Positions 27,965 through 37,992 of a stretch of DNA of 64,000 bases are shown in pieces. Under the pieces are notes generated by a model, which saw only the letters and a list, made by a program, of their open reading frames with translations, was not told the origin of the DNA and did not search any database. A program made the translations under genes and the position numbers. Source of the stretch: Aureimonas sp. SA4125 (lineage in GTDB: Bacteria; Pseudomonadota; Alphaproteobacteria; Rhizobiales; Rhizobiaceae); NCBI RefSeq assembly GCF_019973775.1, contig NZ_AP025033.1, forward strand, positions 67,778-131,777, written 5' to 3'. Each line of letters begins with the position of its first letter. Position 1 is the first letter of the stretch.

Positions 27965-28825
27965 TTACGCGGCGGCCAGTCGTTCGAACTGGACGGGGCT
28001 GATGAAGTCGAGCGCGGAATGGCGCCGGACGGGGTTGTAGAAGCTGTCGATGTAGCGGCCGATGGCCGCCTTCGCCTCGGTCCTGGTCTGGAAGACGGTG
28101 CGCCAGACCAGCTCGGATTTCAACGTCTTGAAGAAGGTCTCGACCATCGCATTATCATAGCAGTTGCCCTTGCCGGACATCGAGATCAGCACGTCGTACC
28201 TGCGTAGCTCGGCCTGATAGTCGATCGAGCAATATTGGCTGCCGCGGTCAGAATGATGGATCAGGCCGGTTTTCGGGCGGCGCAGGACGAGGGCCTTGCG
28301 GAGCGCCTCGAGAGCCAACTCCTTGTGTAGACGATCGCTGACGGCCCAGCCGACGACGCGCCGGGCGAACAGGTCGATGACGACGGCGAGATACAGCCAG
28401 CCCTCTCGCGTCCAAACATAGGAGATGTCGGCTCCCCACTTCTCGTCCCGGCGTTCGGTCGCGAAGTCCTGATCAAGGAGGTTCGGCGCGATCGGGAAGG
28501 CGTGCAGGCTGTCCGTCGTTCGCTTGAACCGCCGCTTCTGCCGGGCCTTGAGGCCGTTCTCGCGCATCAGGCGCGCTGTCCGACGGCGCCCGATAGCGAT
28601 CCCCTCGGCCTGGAGTTCATGCCGCATGCGAGGACTCCCATAGGTGCCGTTCGACAACCGAAACGCCGAGCGGACATGCGCCAGAAGCACCATGTCGCGC
28701 TGCTGCCGGCGGCAGGCCGGTCGATCCTTCCATGCAAAATAGCCGCTCGAGCTGACGCCGAGGACCTTGCAGAGACGCTGGACGGGGAATTCTTCTTTCG
28801 CCGCATCGATGAGTTCGAACCTCAC
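27965..28825 (-). CDS. IS3-family transposase OrfB, copy B
   Basis: A 286-aa protein, the same sequence as at 3257-4117 with the same DDE residues (GADISYV, HSDRGSQY, NAMVETFF). The start GTG overlaps the orfA stop. Confidence 0.93.
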   Translation of the reverse strand: MRFELIDAAKEEFPVQRLCKVLGVSSSGYFAWKDRPACRRQQRDMVLLAHVRSAFRLSNGTYGSPRMRHELQAEGIAIGRRRTARLMRENGLKARQKRRFKRTTDSLHAFPIAPNLLDQDFATERRDEKWGADISYVWTREGWLYLAVVIDLFARRVVGWAVSDRLHKELALEALRKALVLRRPKTGLIHHSDRGSQYCSIDYQAELRRYDVLISMSGKGNCYDNAMVETFFKTLKSELVWRTVFQTRTEAKAAIGRYIDSFYNPVRRHSALDFISPVQFERLAAA

Positions 28826-29118
28826 CGACTTCCCTCCCGGGCGAAAAAAGCCATCGCCTTCTTCAGGATGCCACGCTCCTGACGAAGGATCTCATTCTCC
28901 CGCCGCAGCCGCTTCATCTCCGCAGCCATGTCCTCGACGCGGTCGGGAGGCGGGCTTTCTATCAAGGCGTCGCGCCGCTTGTCGATCCAGCGCCGCAGTG
29001 TCGATAGCCCAACGCCAAGGTCCTCCGCGATCTCGCGCTGCGTCCGGCCGCTCGTCTCAACCAGACGGACGGCTTCCTCCTCGAATTCCTTCGTAAATCG
29101 TCGCTGTGTCTTCGCCAT
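28822..29118 (-). CDS. IS3-family transposase OrfA, copy B
   Basis: A 98-aa HTH protein, the same as at 2964-3260. The upstream in-frame ATG at 29130 is an alternative start. Confidence 0.9.
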   Translation of the reverse strand: MAKTQRRFTKEFEEEAVRLVETSGRTQREIAEDLGVGLSTLRRWIDKRRDALIESPPPDRVEDMAAEMKRLRRENEILRQERGILKKAMAFFAREGSR

Positions 29119-29169
29119 GGAGTTCCTCATGCCTCATTGAGAACTCTCCACTTTTCCGGGGCAAGTCCA

Positions 29170-30504
29170 GGTTGCCTCGGCGAGCGGGATGAACTCAACT
29201 GGCGAGACGACGCCACGAACCGGATGCTGCCAACGCAGCAGCGCCTCGAAGCATCGAACGCGTCCGCTCGAGAGATCCATGAGGGGTTGGTAGGCCAGGC
29301 TCAACTCGCCGCGCTCCAGCGCCGACAACAGGTCGTGCTTCAGCGCTTGCCGCGTGTGGATTGCTTCCTGCATGGCCGCCTCGTAGAGTCGGGCCGTGCT
29401 GCCGCCGTCCGCCTTAGCTTGGTAGAGTGCGATGTCGGCTTCCTTGAACAGCTCCTCTACTTGCTGGCCGGAACGGCGTGTGACGGCGACTCCGACGCTG
29501 ACACCCGCCTGGAGGTGATCGCCGCCAATCTCGAACGGCTCTTTCATCGTCCCAACGACGCTTTCGGCGAGTTCAAGCGGTGCCACGCCGCTGGCCGATA
29601 CGGCGTGGATGACCGCGAACTCGTCTCCACCCAGCCGAGCGAGCGGCCCGGCTTTTTCCGTGACCTTCGTCAAGCGCTCCGCGACTTGTTGGAGAAGTGC
29701 GTCACCAACGGCGTGGCCGCGGGTGTCGTTGATCTCCTTGAAGTCGTCGAGGTCCAGGACAAGGACCGCGACCTCGGCGCCATCGCTGCGAGAGAGCGTC
29801 TCCTTCAGCGTTTCGTTGAACTTCATGCGGTTGGGTAGTCCCGTCAGGAAGTCGTGATGGGCGACATGGGTGATGTTCTCCTGGGCGCGTTTCTGCTCCG
29901 TAACGTCACGCGCCGCTGCCAGGAGGCGGCCGGGCTTGCCGTCGGCTTCCCGGATTGGCCCCAGATGCACGTCCCACCATCGCGGTGGTCCGTCGGCAGG
30001 AGCGTAGGGTAAGGAGAAGCGGCATCCGCAGCCCTGCGATGCGACAAGAACGGCGTCGGCGATGTGGGGTGCGTACTCACGTGGCCAGAGATTCGACCAG
30101 TGTCTGCCGATGACCTTGGCATGCGTATCGATGCCAGCAGCCCGCAGCGCATGATGATTCATGAACTGGATGTTTCCGGCGATGTCGAGCACGGTGATGC
30201 AGTCCGAGCTGCTTTCGAGAACGCTCCGGGAGAACGCTTCGCTCTGTCGAAGTGCCTCAATGGCGAGCATGCGTTCGTGGATGTCCTCGCAGGTGCCGTA
30301 CCAGCGCGCTATCGACCCGTCTGGAGAGCGCTTCGGCGCCCCTTCTGCACGAAACCAGCGATAGCTGCCGTCGCGCTGACAGATGCGATAATCCACTGTC
30401 ACAGGCGCGCCGCTCTCCAGGCATGCATGCCAAATCCGTGCCGTGGGTTCAAGGTCGTCGGGATGCAGCGCATCTAGCCATCCGTGGCCGAGCGCTTCCT
30501 GACG
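29170..30504 (-). pseudogene. PAS-PAS-GGDEF-EAL(N) middle part of the split signalling gene
   Basis: It begins in a PAS_3 fold ([17 protein letters not shown]), followed by PAC and a second PAS ([16 protein letters not shown]). A GGDEF domain with an intact LGGDEF site but no RxxD I-site follows, then the first third of EAL including the FEALLRW signature and EFIPLAEA. It is cut at 30504 by IS66 (8-bp TCCTGACG duplication) and at 29170 by IS3. As all catalytic motifs of both output domains are kept, the intact gene would have coded a bifunctional cyclase/phosphodiesterase. Confidence 0.88.
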
Positions 30505-30580
30505 GTAAGCGTCATCCCGGCTCCACCTTTCGCGCTGTGGCCTGACAGGCGAGTCTGACGATCTTGAAGAGGATCGTTCT

Positions 30581-31015
30581 GTGTCTGGATTTGACATTAC
30601 GCTTAAGCCGATGCGCCGGGTCGAGGTGATCAACGGGGCTGGGGGACGGCGTCGCTGGTCGGCGGACGACAAGGCACGGATCCTGGAGGAGACCTTGGTG
30701 TCAGGCGCGGCGGTTTCGGAAGTGGCCCGTCGGCACGGGCTATTGCCGCAGCAGATTTTTGGGTGGCGGCGTGAGGCACGCCGTGTGTTCGATGCGGGCT
30801 CGGCGGCCTCGCCGGCTTTCGTGCCCGTCATCGTCGAACCGCCCTCGAGTGTCGTGCCGCACAATTCGCCGAAGCCGCCGCGCCGCAAGCGGGCTGCGGC
30901 TCGAAGCGGCGGCGGGATCGAACTGGAGCTCTGTGGCGTCGTTGTTCGCATTGGCCCCGACGCGAGCCCAACGACGATAGCGGCGGTGATCTCGGCGCTG
31001 AAGTGTGGTTCGTGA
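30581..31015 (+). CDS. tnpA: IS66 TnpA (HTH protein)
   Basis: A 144-aa protein with a GTG start. The N-terminal HTH_8-like motif ([17 protein letters not shown]...[21 protein letters not shown]) is characteristic of the IS66 OrfA/TnpA. Its last codons overlap the tnpB start. It is an accessory protein needed for transposition in this family. Confidence 0.92.
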   Translation: MSGFDITLKPMRRVEVINGAGGRRRWSADDKARILEETLVSGAAVSEVARRHGLLPQQIFGWRREARRVFDAGSAASPAFVPVIVEPPSSVVPHNSPKPPRRKRAAARSGGGIELELCGVVVRIGPDASPTTIAAVISALKCGS

Positions 31016-31368
31016 TCGGGCCGACGGGCGCGGTCCGGGTGATGGTGGCAACCAAGCCCGTCGACTTCCGCAAGGGCGCGGAAGGACTGGCGGCGCTGGT
31101 GCGCGAGACGATGGGCGCCGATCCATTCTCGGGCACGGTCTACGTCTTCCGGGCCAAGCGGGCCGACCGGATCAAGCTGGTATTCTGGGACGGCACCGGC
31201 GTGGTGCTGGTCGCCAAGCGGCTGGAGGACGGCCAGTTCCGCTGGCCGAAGGCCCAGGACAGCGTCATGCACCTGACCGCGGCGCAGCTATCGGCGCTGC
31301 TCGAAGGCCTCGACTGGCGCCGAGTCCACGAGGTCCAGACCAGCCGCGTCCCGTCGTCATCAGGCTGA
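31003..31368 (+). CDS. tnpB: IS66 TnpB
   Basis: About 120 aa with the signature [20 protein letters not shown] and [20 protein letters not shown]. The start is GTG at 31003, overlapping tnpA, or GTG at 31012. This is the IS66 OrfB type and unrelated to the RNA-guided TnpB nucleases that share the name. Confidence 0.93.
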   Translation: MWFVIGPTGAVRVMVATKPVDFRKGAEGLAALVRETMGADPFSGTVYVFRAKRADRIKLVFWDGTGVVLVAKRLEDGQFRWPKAQDSVMHLTAAQLSALLEGLDWRRVHEVQTSRVPSSSG

Positions 31369-31425
31369 CCTCTGGGGACACAAAAGCCTGTTGCCGCAGG
31401 CGTTGGGAGGTGATTCACTTCTGGC

Positions 31426-32958
31426 ATGACACCCGCTGCCGACACGCTTCCCGACGATCCCGGCACGCTCAAGGCGATGCTGATCACCGAGCGTCTGCGG
31501 GCTGAACGTCTCGAGCAAATCATCAAGGAATTGCAGCGCCACCGCTTCGGACGCCGGGCCGAGACGCTGCCGGAAGATCAGCTTCTGCTGGGCCTCGAAG
31601 AGGTCGAGCAGGCCGCAGCCGATGACGAGGCGGCCGCAGAGGCCGCGGCTCCGGACGTTCGGACAGAGCGCGCCGCCAAGCGCCGGGCAAATCGAGGCTC
31701 GCTGCCTGCCCACCTGCCTCGGATCGAGATGGTCGTCGACATCGAGGACAAGGCCTGCCCGTGCTGCCGCCATGCCCTGCATGTCATCGGCGAGGACGTC
31801 GCCGAGCGGCTCGACATCGTGCCGGCCCAGTTCCGGGTGCTCGTCACCCGTCGGCCCCGCTATGGCTGCCGGGCCTGCGAGGGCGTTGTCGTCCAGGCGC
31901 CGGCGCCGGCACGGCTGATCGAGGGCGGCATGCCCACCGAGGCTACCGTCGCCCACGTCCTCGTCTCCAAATTTGCCGACCATCTGCCGCTCTATCGCCA
32001 GGCGCAGATTTACGCCCGCCAGGGCGTCCATCTCGACCGCTCGACGCTCGCCGACTGGGTCGGTCGAGCTGCCTTCCTGCTGCGTCCCATCCACGAGCGG
32101 CTGTTGGGCCACCTCAAGGCATCATCGAAATTATTTGCTGACGAGACCACGGCGCCGGTGCTCGATCCCGGTCGCGGCCGGACAAAGACCGGGCAGCTCT
32201 TCGCCTATGCCCGGGACGATCGGCCATGGCAGGGCGGCGACCCGCCCGCCGTTGCCTATGTCTATGCGCCCGACCGCAAGGCCGAGCGGCCCATCGCCCA
32301 TCTCAAGGGGTTTGCCGGCATCCTCCAGGTCGACGGCTATGGCGGCTACAAGGTGCTGGCCGAGAAAGGGGATGTCCGGCTCGCCTTCTGTTGGGCGCAT
32401 GTCCGCCGACGGTTCTACGAACTCGCCGCCGCCGGCCCCGCACCGATCGCGGCCGAGATGCTGGAGCGCATCGCTGCGCTCTACCGGATCGAGACCGAGA
32501 TCCGGGGACGACCGGCCGAGGTCCGCCGTCACGCACGCCAGGAAAGAACGAGGCCCGTCCTCGACGCGATCGAGCTATTCCTGCGCGAGAAGCTCGCGCT
32601 CATCAGCCAGAAGACCAAGCTCGCCGAGGCGATCCGCTACACGCTCTCACGTTGGGAAGGCCTTTGCCTCTTTACAGGCGACGGCCGTGTGGAAATCGAC
32701 AACAACACCGTCGAGCGCTCGATCCGCCCGCTGGCCCTGACCCGTAAGAACGCCCTGTTCGCAGGCTCCGACGGCGGGGCCGGCCACTGGGCCGTCATCG
32801 CTTCGCTGATCGAAACCTGCAAGCTCAACGGCGTCGATCCACAGGCCTACATGACCGCCGTCATCACGCTGATCGTAAAGGGCCATCCCAACAGCGGCAT
32901 CGATGATCTCATGCCATGGCAGTTTAGGCCCACGGACGCGCTCGCCGACGTGGCTTGA
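31426..32958 (+). CDS. tnpC: IS66 TnpC, DDE transposase
   Basis: A 510-aa protein. The N-terminal helical leucine-rich part (LRAERLEQIIKELQRHRFGRRAE) is followed by a zinc-finger-like CPCCRHAL...CRAC region. The DDE domain carries FADETTAPVLDPG (Asp), QVDGYGGYKVL (Asp) and DNNTVERSIRPLAL (Glu). The frame is intact, so the element could be active. Confidence 0.95.
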   Translation: MTPAADTLPDDPGTLKAMLITERLRAERLEQIIKELQRHRFGRRAETLPEDQLLLGLEEVEQAAADDEAAAEAAAPDVRTERAAKRRANRGSLPAHLPRIEMVVDIEDKACPCCRHALHVIGEDVAERLDIVPAQFRVLVTRRPRYGCRACEGVVVQAPAPARLIEGGMPTEATVAHVLVSKFADHLPLYRQAQIYARQGVHLDRSTLADWVGRAAFLLRPIHERLLGHLKASSKLFADETTAPVLDPGRGRTKTGQLFAYARDDRPWQGGDPPAVAYVYAPDRKAERPIAHLKGFAGILQVDGYGGYKVLAEKGDVRLAFCWAHVRRRFYELAAAGPAPIAAEMLERIAALYRIETEIRGRPAEVRRHARQERTRPVLDAIELFLREKLALISQKTKLAEAIRYTLSRWEGLCLFTGDGRVEIDNNTVERSIRPLALTRKNALFAGSDGGAGHWAVIASLIETCKLNGVDPQAYMTAVITLIVKGHPNSGIDDLMPWQFRPTDALADVA

Positions 32959-32971
32959 GGACGACGCTTAC

Positions 32972-33273
32972 TCCTGACGAGACATTCCTGTCACTGCACC
33001 CATCGGCTGCTCACGTCTACGATCGCGCCATCGGGATCGGCGCTCCACGGTATGCGCGGGTTCAGTTCCACCACATGACGATAGCGGTCCTCGCTCTCGC
33101 GCAGCGCCTCGTCGGCCCTCTTCGCCGTGGTGATATCCCTGAGCACGCCGATCATCCGCCGGGTCGTGCCGTCCGCTTCGTGAAGAGGCTCGCCGCGGCT
33201 GGACACCCATCGCGTGATGCCTTGCGTATCGACGATCCTAAATTCGACGTCGAAGGCACTTTCGCTTGTCATA
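32972..33273 (-). pseudogene. PAS middle fragment between IS66 and IS630
   Basis: It encodes the end of one PAS/PAC (AFDVEFRIVDTQGITRWVSSRGEP, GVLRDITTAKRADEALRES) and the start of the next PAS (DGAIVDVSSRWVQ). A TGA interrupts at 32985; inserting one A (GTGCAG-A-TGACAGG) restores [16 protein letters not shown] across the IS66 site. A second single-base loss is needed to join it to the 5' fragment at the IS630 site. Both repairs together give a 1003-codon gene. Confidence 0.78.
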
Positions 33274-34428
33274 CCAACGAGTGACGGTTCTGACTCGTAT
33301 GGGATTCCCAATCCTGTCCCGATCTGAATCATGGTGGCAAACGGAGGTTTGCCATGACGACGCCCATTCCCCTTCGTGCCGATTTCGACGGTCTCGGCCT
33401 GCGCTGGCTTGCGCGGGAGACCAAGGACGCCAACCAGGCTCGCCGTCTTCTGGCGTTGGCTGCGATCTACGAGGGCGGCTCACGCACCGATGCGGCCCGG
33501 ATCGGCAGCGTCACCGTGCAGATCGTGCGCGATTGGGTCGTACGGTTCAACGAACGTGGTCCGGCAGGGCTCGTCAACGTCAAGGCGCCGGGCAGTCCCT
33601 CCAAGCTGAACGATGCGCAGCGCCAGGCGCTGGCGCAGATCGTGGACAGCGGTCCAATCCCGGCAATCCACGGCGTCGTTCGCTGGCGGCGCAAGGACCT
33701 CGTGCGGTGGATCTTCGAGGAATTCCGCATCTCGCTGGATGAGTCCACGGTCGGACGCGAGTTGAGGGCGCTCGGCTTTGCCAAGCTGTCGGCCCGTCCG
33801 CGCCATTATGCGCAGAACGAGTTCGAGGTGGAGGCTTTCAAAAAAGCTTCCCAGCCGAGCTGGCGACCATCCAGGCCCAACTCCCGCAGGGCACCGAAAT
33901 CGAGCTCTGGTGGGCTGACGAGGCTCGGATAGGTCAGAAGAACAAGATCACCCGCCGCTGGGCCAGACGCGGCACGAGGCCCTCCGCCCCGCACGACCAG
34001 CGCACGATGTGGGCCTACATCTTCGGCGCCGTCTGCCCGAAGAAGGGCAAGGGCGCCGGCCTTGTCCTGCCCTATTGCGACACCGGCGCGATGAACCAGC
34101 ACTTGGCGGAGATCTCACGTGCCGTCGATCCCGGCGCTCATGCCGTGCTGATCCTGGACCGCGCTGGCTGGCACATGACGCCCAAGCTCGTCCTGCCCGC
34201 CAACATCACGCTGCTCTTCCTGCCACCTCGCGCCCCTGAGCTGAACCCGGTCGAGAACGTCTGGCAGTTTCTGCGCGACAACTGGCTCTCCAACCGCATC
34301 TTCACCGACTACGACGACATCGTCGCCCACTGCTGTGACGCCTGGAACAAGCTCGTCGATCAACCTTGGAAAATCATCTCCATCGGCATGCGCGATTGGG
34401 CGCATCAGTTCTGATCAGCGCTCGTTGG
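33274..34428 (+). mobile_element. IS630-family element
   Basis: The inverted repeat CCAACGAG lies at both ends directly inside a TA target duplication (33272-33273 and 34429-34430), as expected for IS630/mariner elements. It carries one transposase gene in two frames and interrupts the signalling gene between two PAS segments. Confidence 0.9.
33354..34414 (+). CDS. IS630-family transposase, made by -1 frameshift
   Basis: The 5' frame (33354-33932) has an HTH region (RRLLALAAIYEGGSRTDAARI...QIVRDWVVRFNERG). The 3' frame, to 34414, has the DDE core: ELWWADEARIGQ (Asp), AVLILDRAGWHM (Asp) and LPPRAPELNPVENVW (Glu). The frames meet at TTCAAAAAAGC near 33838-33848, an A6G slippery run; a -1 slip there gives FPAELATIQAQL without gap. 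Slippery A-runs are used by several IS families, so this is probably programmed rather than decay. Confidence 0.85.
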
Positions 34429-34429
34429 T

Positions 34430-35211
34430 ATCACCGCCGACATCGCGCGGTCGTGGACGTGAGTGTCGTCGCGATGGACGTGCCGTCGGAACAGCTCGTA
34501 ATGCGGTGTAATTTCGTCGGGCTCGTAGCCAAGCAGGCGATATAGACCGACGGACCAACGGCCGATTCCCGTGAGGCGATCGTATTCCCAACTCCCCGAT
34601 GCGCTCCCGTTCTCTACCTGCGATAGGAGTTGCCGTTGAGTCGAGAGTTCGCTTTCCCGAGCAGCCTGCTCCGAACGAAGTTCGAGATCGGAACGGTGCC
34701 GTCGAAGTTCACCGACAACGGCAGCAGCAAGCTGTTTGAGGACCTCCGCTTCCCGGCGAGTGATGGATCGGGGCTTGCTGTCGATGACGCAGACCGAACC
34801 GAGACGGACGCCAGGACTGAGGATCAAGGGTGCGCCCGCATAGAAGCGGATGAATGGCTCACCCGTCACCAGCGGATTGCCGGCGAAGCGCTCGTCTTCA
34901 AGTGCGTCCGGAACGACCAGCACCGCGTCGCTTAGGATTGTCTTGTTGCAGAAGGCGACGTCACGCGTCGTACCGTCGATATCAAGACCACACTTGGCCT
35001 TGAACCACTGGAGGTCGTGGTCAAGGAGGCTGATGAGCGAGATCGGCACGCCGAACACAGTCTGCGCCATTTGGCATAGGCGGTCGAACTCGGGCGAAGG
35101 ATCGGTGCCGAGAATTTCCAAGTTGTAAAGTGCTTGCAGGCGCTCAGCCTCGGAGGCCGATTTGGAGCTCAAGCATCCAACTGCCGTCAGTTGCCCGAGT
35201 GGTTTCGTCAT
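34430..35211 (-). pseudogene. GAF-PAS 5' part of the split signalling gene
   Basis: It starts at an ATG (MTKPLGQLTAVG) with AAGGA upstream. A GAF domain (about residues 20-175, with QWFKAKCGLDIDGTTRDVAFCN and FYAGAPLILSPGVRLGSVCVIDSKPR) is followed by a PAS fold (GRWSVGLYRLLGYEPDEI...HVHRDD). It is cut at the TA site by IS630. With its three other fragments it formed a GAF, multi-PAS, GGDEF, EAL protein of about 1000 residues. Confidence 0.88.
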
Positions 35212-35300
35212 GCAGTCGGATCCTTGCCTACCACTCGTAACAGATGCCAAAACAAGCTGATGACAGGCTAGATCGTGCTTTACTCAGATGCAGCCGTACG

Positions 35301-35459
35301 AACGGCGTGTTCCGATCCGTCGTCGATCTGCAAACCGCCATCAACCGCTTCCTCGCCGAGCACAACCATAGCCCGGGACCCTTCGTTTGGCGCGCCGACC
35401 CCGACGCCATCATTGCCGCTAGGAACCGAGGGTTCCAGAAGTTGCAGTCAATCCACTAG
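35301..35459 (+). pseudogene. C-terminal fragment of another IS630-type transposase
   Basis: About 50 codons (FRSVVDLQTAINRFLAEHN, PFVWRADPDAIIAARNRG) resemble the C-terminus of IS630-family transposases distinct from the one at 33354. The rest of the element is absent. Its stop touches the stop of the chemoreceptor gene on the other strand. Confidence 0.7.
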
Positions 35460-37387
35460 AACTCCTCCCAGCTGTCTTCCTCGGCACCGCTCTTCGGCGC
35501 GGCACCGCCGCTTCCCGCTGTGCGCATCTGCGCGACCGGCTCGGCGCGCACACGAGGAGCGTTCCGCGCAGGGTCCCTTCCGCGCAATGTGGAGCCATGA
35601 CATGCAGGGGCTGAGGACAGCCTGAATCGTCCGGCCATGTCGGCCAACTCCTCGGTCTCGTTGGTCAGCGTCTGGGCCGCCGCCGTCGTCTCCTCGACCA
35701 TCGCCGCGTTCTGCTGGGTCACCTTGTCCATCCGGTCGGCCGCGGTCGACACCTCTCGCAGCGAGATCGCCTGCTCGCGAGCACTCTTGGCGATCTCGGT
35801 GACGACGGTCGACATTTCGGCGACCTGTGCGACGATCTCGCCGAGCGACTGGCCCGAGGCGGTCACGAGCTGGACGCCCCGCTCGACCTGGCCGCGCGAC
35901 GTCGAGATCAGCGTCTTGATCTCCTTGGCCGCTTCCGCCGAACGCTGCGCAAGGCCTCGCACTTCCTGCGCGACCACCGCAAACCCGCGGCCCGCTTCGC
36001 CCGCCCGCGCCGCCTCGACGCCGGCATTCAGCGCCAGCAAGTTCGTCTGGAAGGCAATCTCGTCGATCACCCCGATGATCTTGCCGATCTTGTCCGAGGA
36101 CTGCTCGATCTCCGACATGGCGGAAACCGCGCGCGAAACGATCTCGCCGCCGCTCTCCGCATTCTTCTGCGCGGTCAGCGCGACATCCTGTGCCCGGCCA
36201 GCACCGGATGCGGTCTCGTTGACCGCGCCCGTCACCTTGGAGAGGGCGGCGACGGTCTCCTCGAGCGAGGCCGCTTGCTGCTCGGTGCGCTGGGCGAGAT
36301 CGTTCGAGGCGACGGAGATTTCCGACAGGCCGGTGCGGATCGAGCCGATCGAGCCGACGACGCTCGTCAGTGCCTCCTCGAGCTTGGCGACGCTGGCGTT
36401 GAACAGGCCGCGCATCGCCTCGTAATCGGAAGAGAATTCGTTGGAAAGCCGTGTGGTGAGATCGCCGTTCGACAGGCGCTCGAAACCGGTCGTGACCTCG
36501 GCCATGAAGAACGCGTGCGCCTTCAGATAGCCCTCGCCCATCTTCTCGCCTTCGATACGATCGATCTCCGCCCTCTCGACAGCGGCGGCGGCTTCAGCCT
36601 TGAGGCGCTTCTGCTCGATCGTGACGTGGCGCAGATGCTCAGCGGATTTCGCCATGCGGCCGATCTCGTCGCCGCGGTCCATGCCGACGACCTCGCGGTC
36701 GGTCTGGCCGTCCGCGACCTCGGCGACCGTGCGGGCAAGGTTGCGCAACGGTGCGAACATGCGCCCGGAGAACCACAGGACGATCAGCCCGATGGCGATC
36801 GCGGCGACCACCGAGATCGCGCCGAGGCGATACTGCAATGTCTGGATCGAGGCGAAGAATTCCGCCTTCGGAATGCCGACATAGAGAATGCCGATCGTCT
36901 TTCCGGCGGCGTCCTTAATCGGATCATAGGCTGTGAAGAAGGGTGTTCCGAGGATCTCCGCCTCGCCGCGATAGGGCTTGCCGGCTCCAATGACCGCGTC
37001 GAACACCGGGCCCGGCGCCAGCTTGGTGCCGACGGCGCGGCTGCCGTCGGGCTTTTTGACGTTGGTTGCGATCCGCGTGTCGCCCATGAAGACCGTTGCG
37101 GTGCCACCGACGAGTTCCTTCACGCGGTCAACCGGTGCATAGAAATCGTTGAGGAGCGTCGTTCCGGCGTAGAGCTTGTCTCCCTCGGCGCGGAATTCGA
37201 CGCCCAGACGGCCGAGCACATCCCAGGCAACTCGCATGTTGCTTTCCTGCCGCTCGGAAGCGCGAAGCCCGGCCTCTTGCCGAAGCATGAAATCGCCGGC
37301 CAGTCCGAAAAGGACGGTCAATGCGGCAATTCCTGCGACGGCCATCGCGGAGACCTTGGCCGATAGCGAAACATTGCGGAGCATCAA
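35456..37387 (-). CDS. Methyl-accepting chemotaxis protein with CheR-tether end
   Basis: A 643-aa protein. TM1 lies at about residues 13-33, then a periplasmic Cache-type sensor ([33 protein letters not shown]), TM2 near 186-206 ([14 protein letters not shown]), HAMP and a long cytoplasmic coiled-coil. The signalling tip is conserved ([32 protein letters not shown] region). The last residues, DSWEEF, form a WxxF pentapeptide like those that tether CheR/CheB. It is an orphan receptor here, with no che genes in the window. The ligand is not predictable. Confidence 0.94.
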   Translation of the reverse strand: MMLRNVSLSAKVSAMAVAGIAALTVLFGLAGDFMLRQEAGLRASERQESNMRVAWDVLGRLGVEFRAEGDKLYAGTTLLNDFYAPVDRVKELVGGTATVFMGDTRIATNVKKPDGSRAVGTKLAPGPVFDAVIGAGKPYRGEAEILGTPFFTAYDPIKDAAGKTIGILYVGIPKAEFFASIQTLQYRLGAISVVAAIAIGLIVLWFSGRMFAPLRNLARTVAEVADGQTDREVVGMDRGDEIGRMAKSAEHLRHVTIEQKRLKAEAAAAVERAEIDRIEGEKMGEGYLKAHAFFMAEVTTGFERLSNGDLTTRLSNEFSSDYEAMRGLFNASVAKLEEALTSVVGSIGSIRTGLSEISVASNDLAQRTEQQAASLEETVAALSKVTGAVNETASGAGRAQDVALTAQKNAESGGEIVSRAVSAMSEIEQSSDKIGKIIGVIDEIAFQTNLLALNAGVEAARAGEAGRGFAVVAQEVRGLAQRSAEAAKEIKTLISTSRGQVERGVQLVTASGQSLGEIVAQVAEMSTVVTEIAKSAREQAISLREVSTAADRMDKVTQQNAAMVEETTAAAQTLTNETEELADMAGRFRLSSAPACHGSTLRGRDPARNAPRVRAEPVAQMRTAGSGGAAPKSGAEEDSWEEF

Positions 37388-37636
37388 TCATTTCTCCATC
37401 GTAGCCGCAGCACGCCGGCGGATTCCGAACGTCGCACGGCCCGAAAGGCCCTAGCCGACGATCCTCCAGTCGGCATGCACTGGCCCTGTGGGAGCCGGAC
37501 GCATGGCGGGCGGATACTCGACGCTACCGTTATGACCCAACAACACTTAAGATTTTCGTCAATTCGTACCGACCAGAATTCGGGAGCAACCCGTCAACGA
37601 AAGATTCTCGCCCCATCTAAACAGTCGGCCGAAAGC

Positions 37637-37729
37637 TTAGGCACTACCAAAACCGCCTGGCGTCGGCGTCGTCACGATCACCGCTTCGCCGGGTTCCAGC
37701 ACCGTCTGGTCGCAGGCTTCGAGGCGCGG
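37637..37729 (-). pseudogene. Possible hydantoinase B/oxoprolinase C-terminal scrap
   Basis: Thirty codons before a TAA read EPGEAVIVTTPTPGGFG at the end, resembling the C-terminus of hydantoinase B family proteins. A stop lies just upstream, so only a scrap is left. The match is short and made from memory. The rest of 37390-37636 shows nothing that I can name. Confidence 0.3.
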
Positions 37730-37789
37730 TTAGTGCGAAAACCGCCTACATCGAGTCTAGCAGCCCTTGGCGAACGGCTATTAGGAGAG

Positions 37790-37925
37790 CTCCAATTCCA
37801 AGCTCCTCAACGGCAAGATCTTTTACAAGTCTCGCCGAGGCCCGCGTCGTGATTAAAACCGGGCGCCGCCATCCGGACCGGCTTCACCGGCCACGCCAGC
37901 CTTGGCGCCAAGCCGGTCATACACT
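37790..37925 (+). pseudogene. Remnant of an IS3-family OrfB C-terminus
   Basis: The plus-strand reading SNSKLLNGKIFY, then after a shift SLAEARVVIKTGRRH, resembles the LRDELLNGEIFYSLAEARVVIESWRRHYN end of IS407-type transposases. A small internal deletion and a frameshift have occurred. It is a scrap only. Confidence 0.45.
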
Positions 37926-37992
37926 AAGACTGAACCTGGACCACCCAAGAGGGGCAGGCCAGAGACAACGAAGATCCAGCGGAGACAGGTGA

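Larger units (their letters stand above)
27931..29169 (-). mobile_element. IS3-family element, copy B (1239 bp)
   Basis: Same length, ends and protein products as the element at 2913-4151, in opposite orientation. It has its own 3-bp duplication GGT (27928-27930 and 29170-29172). The interrupted gene reads in frame once it is removed. Confidence 0.93.
30505..32971 (+). mobile_element. IS66-family element (three genes, 2467 bp)
   Basis: Both ends carry GTAAGCGTC inverted repeats, flanked by the 8-bp duplication TCCTGACG (30497-30504 and 32972-32979). It has tnpA, tnpB and tnpC in the canonical order. It interrupts the PAS region of the signalling gene. Confidence 0.95.

Noticed and set aside
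2913..29169. Composite transposon bounded by the two IS3 copies.
   Set aside because: Each copy has its own target duplication and splits a different gene, so they inserted separately.
30505..31272. N-terminal extension of the GGDEF fragment through the IS66 genes on the minus strand.
   Set aside because: It is antisense to tnpA and tnpB; the true gene continues on the far side of the IS.
31003..31368. TnpB as an RNA-guided nuclease.
   Set aside because: The sequence is the IS66 OrfB type (KPVDFRKG...), unrelated to IS200/IS605 TnpB.
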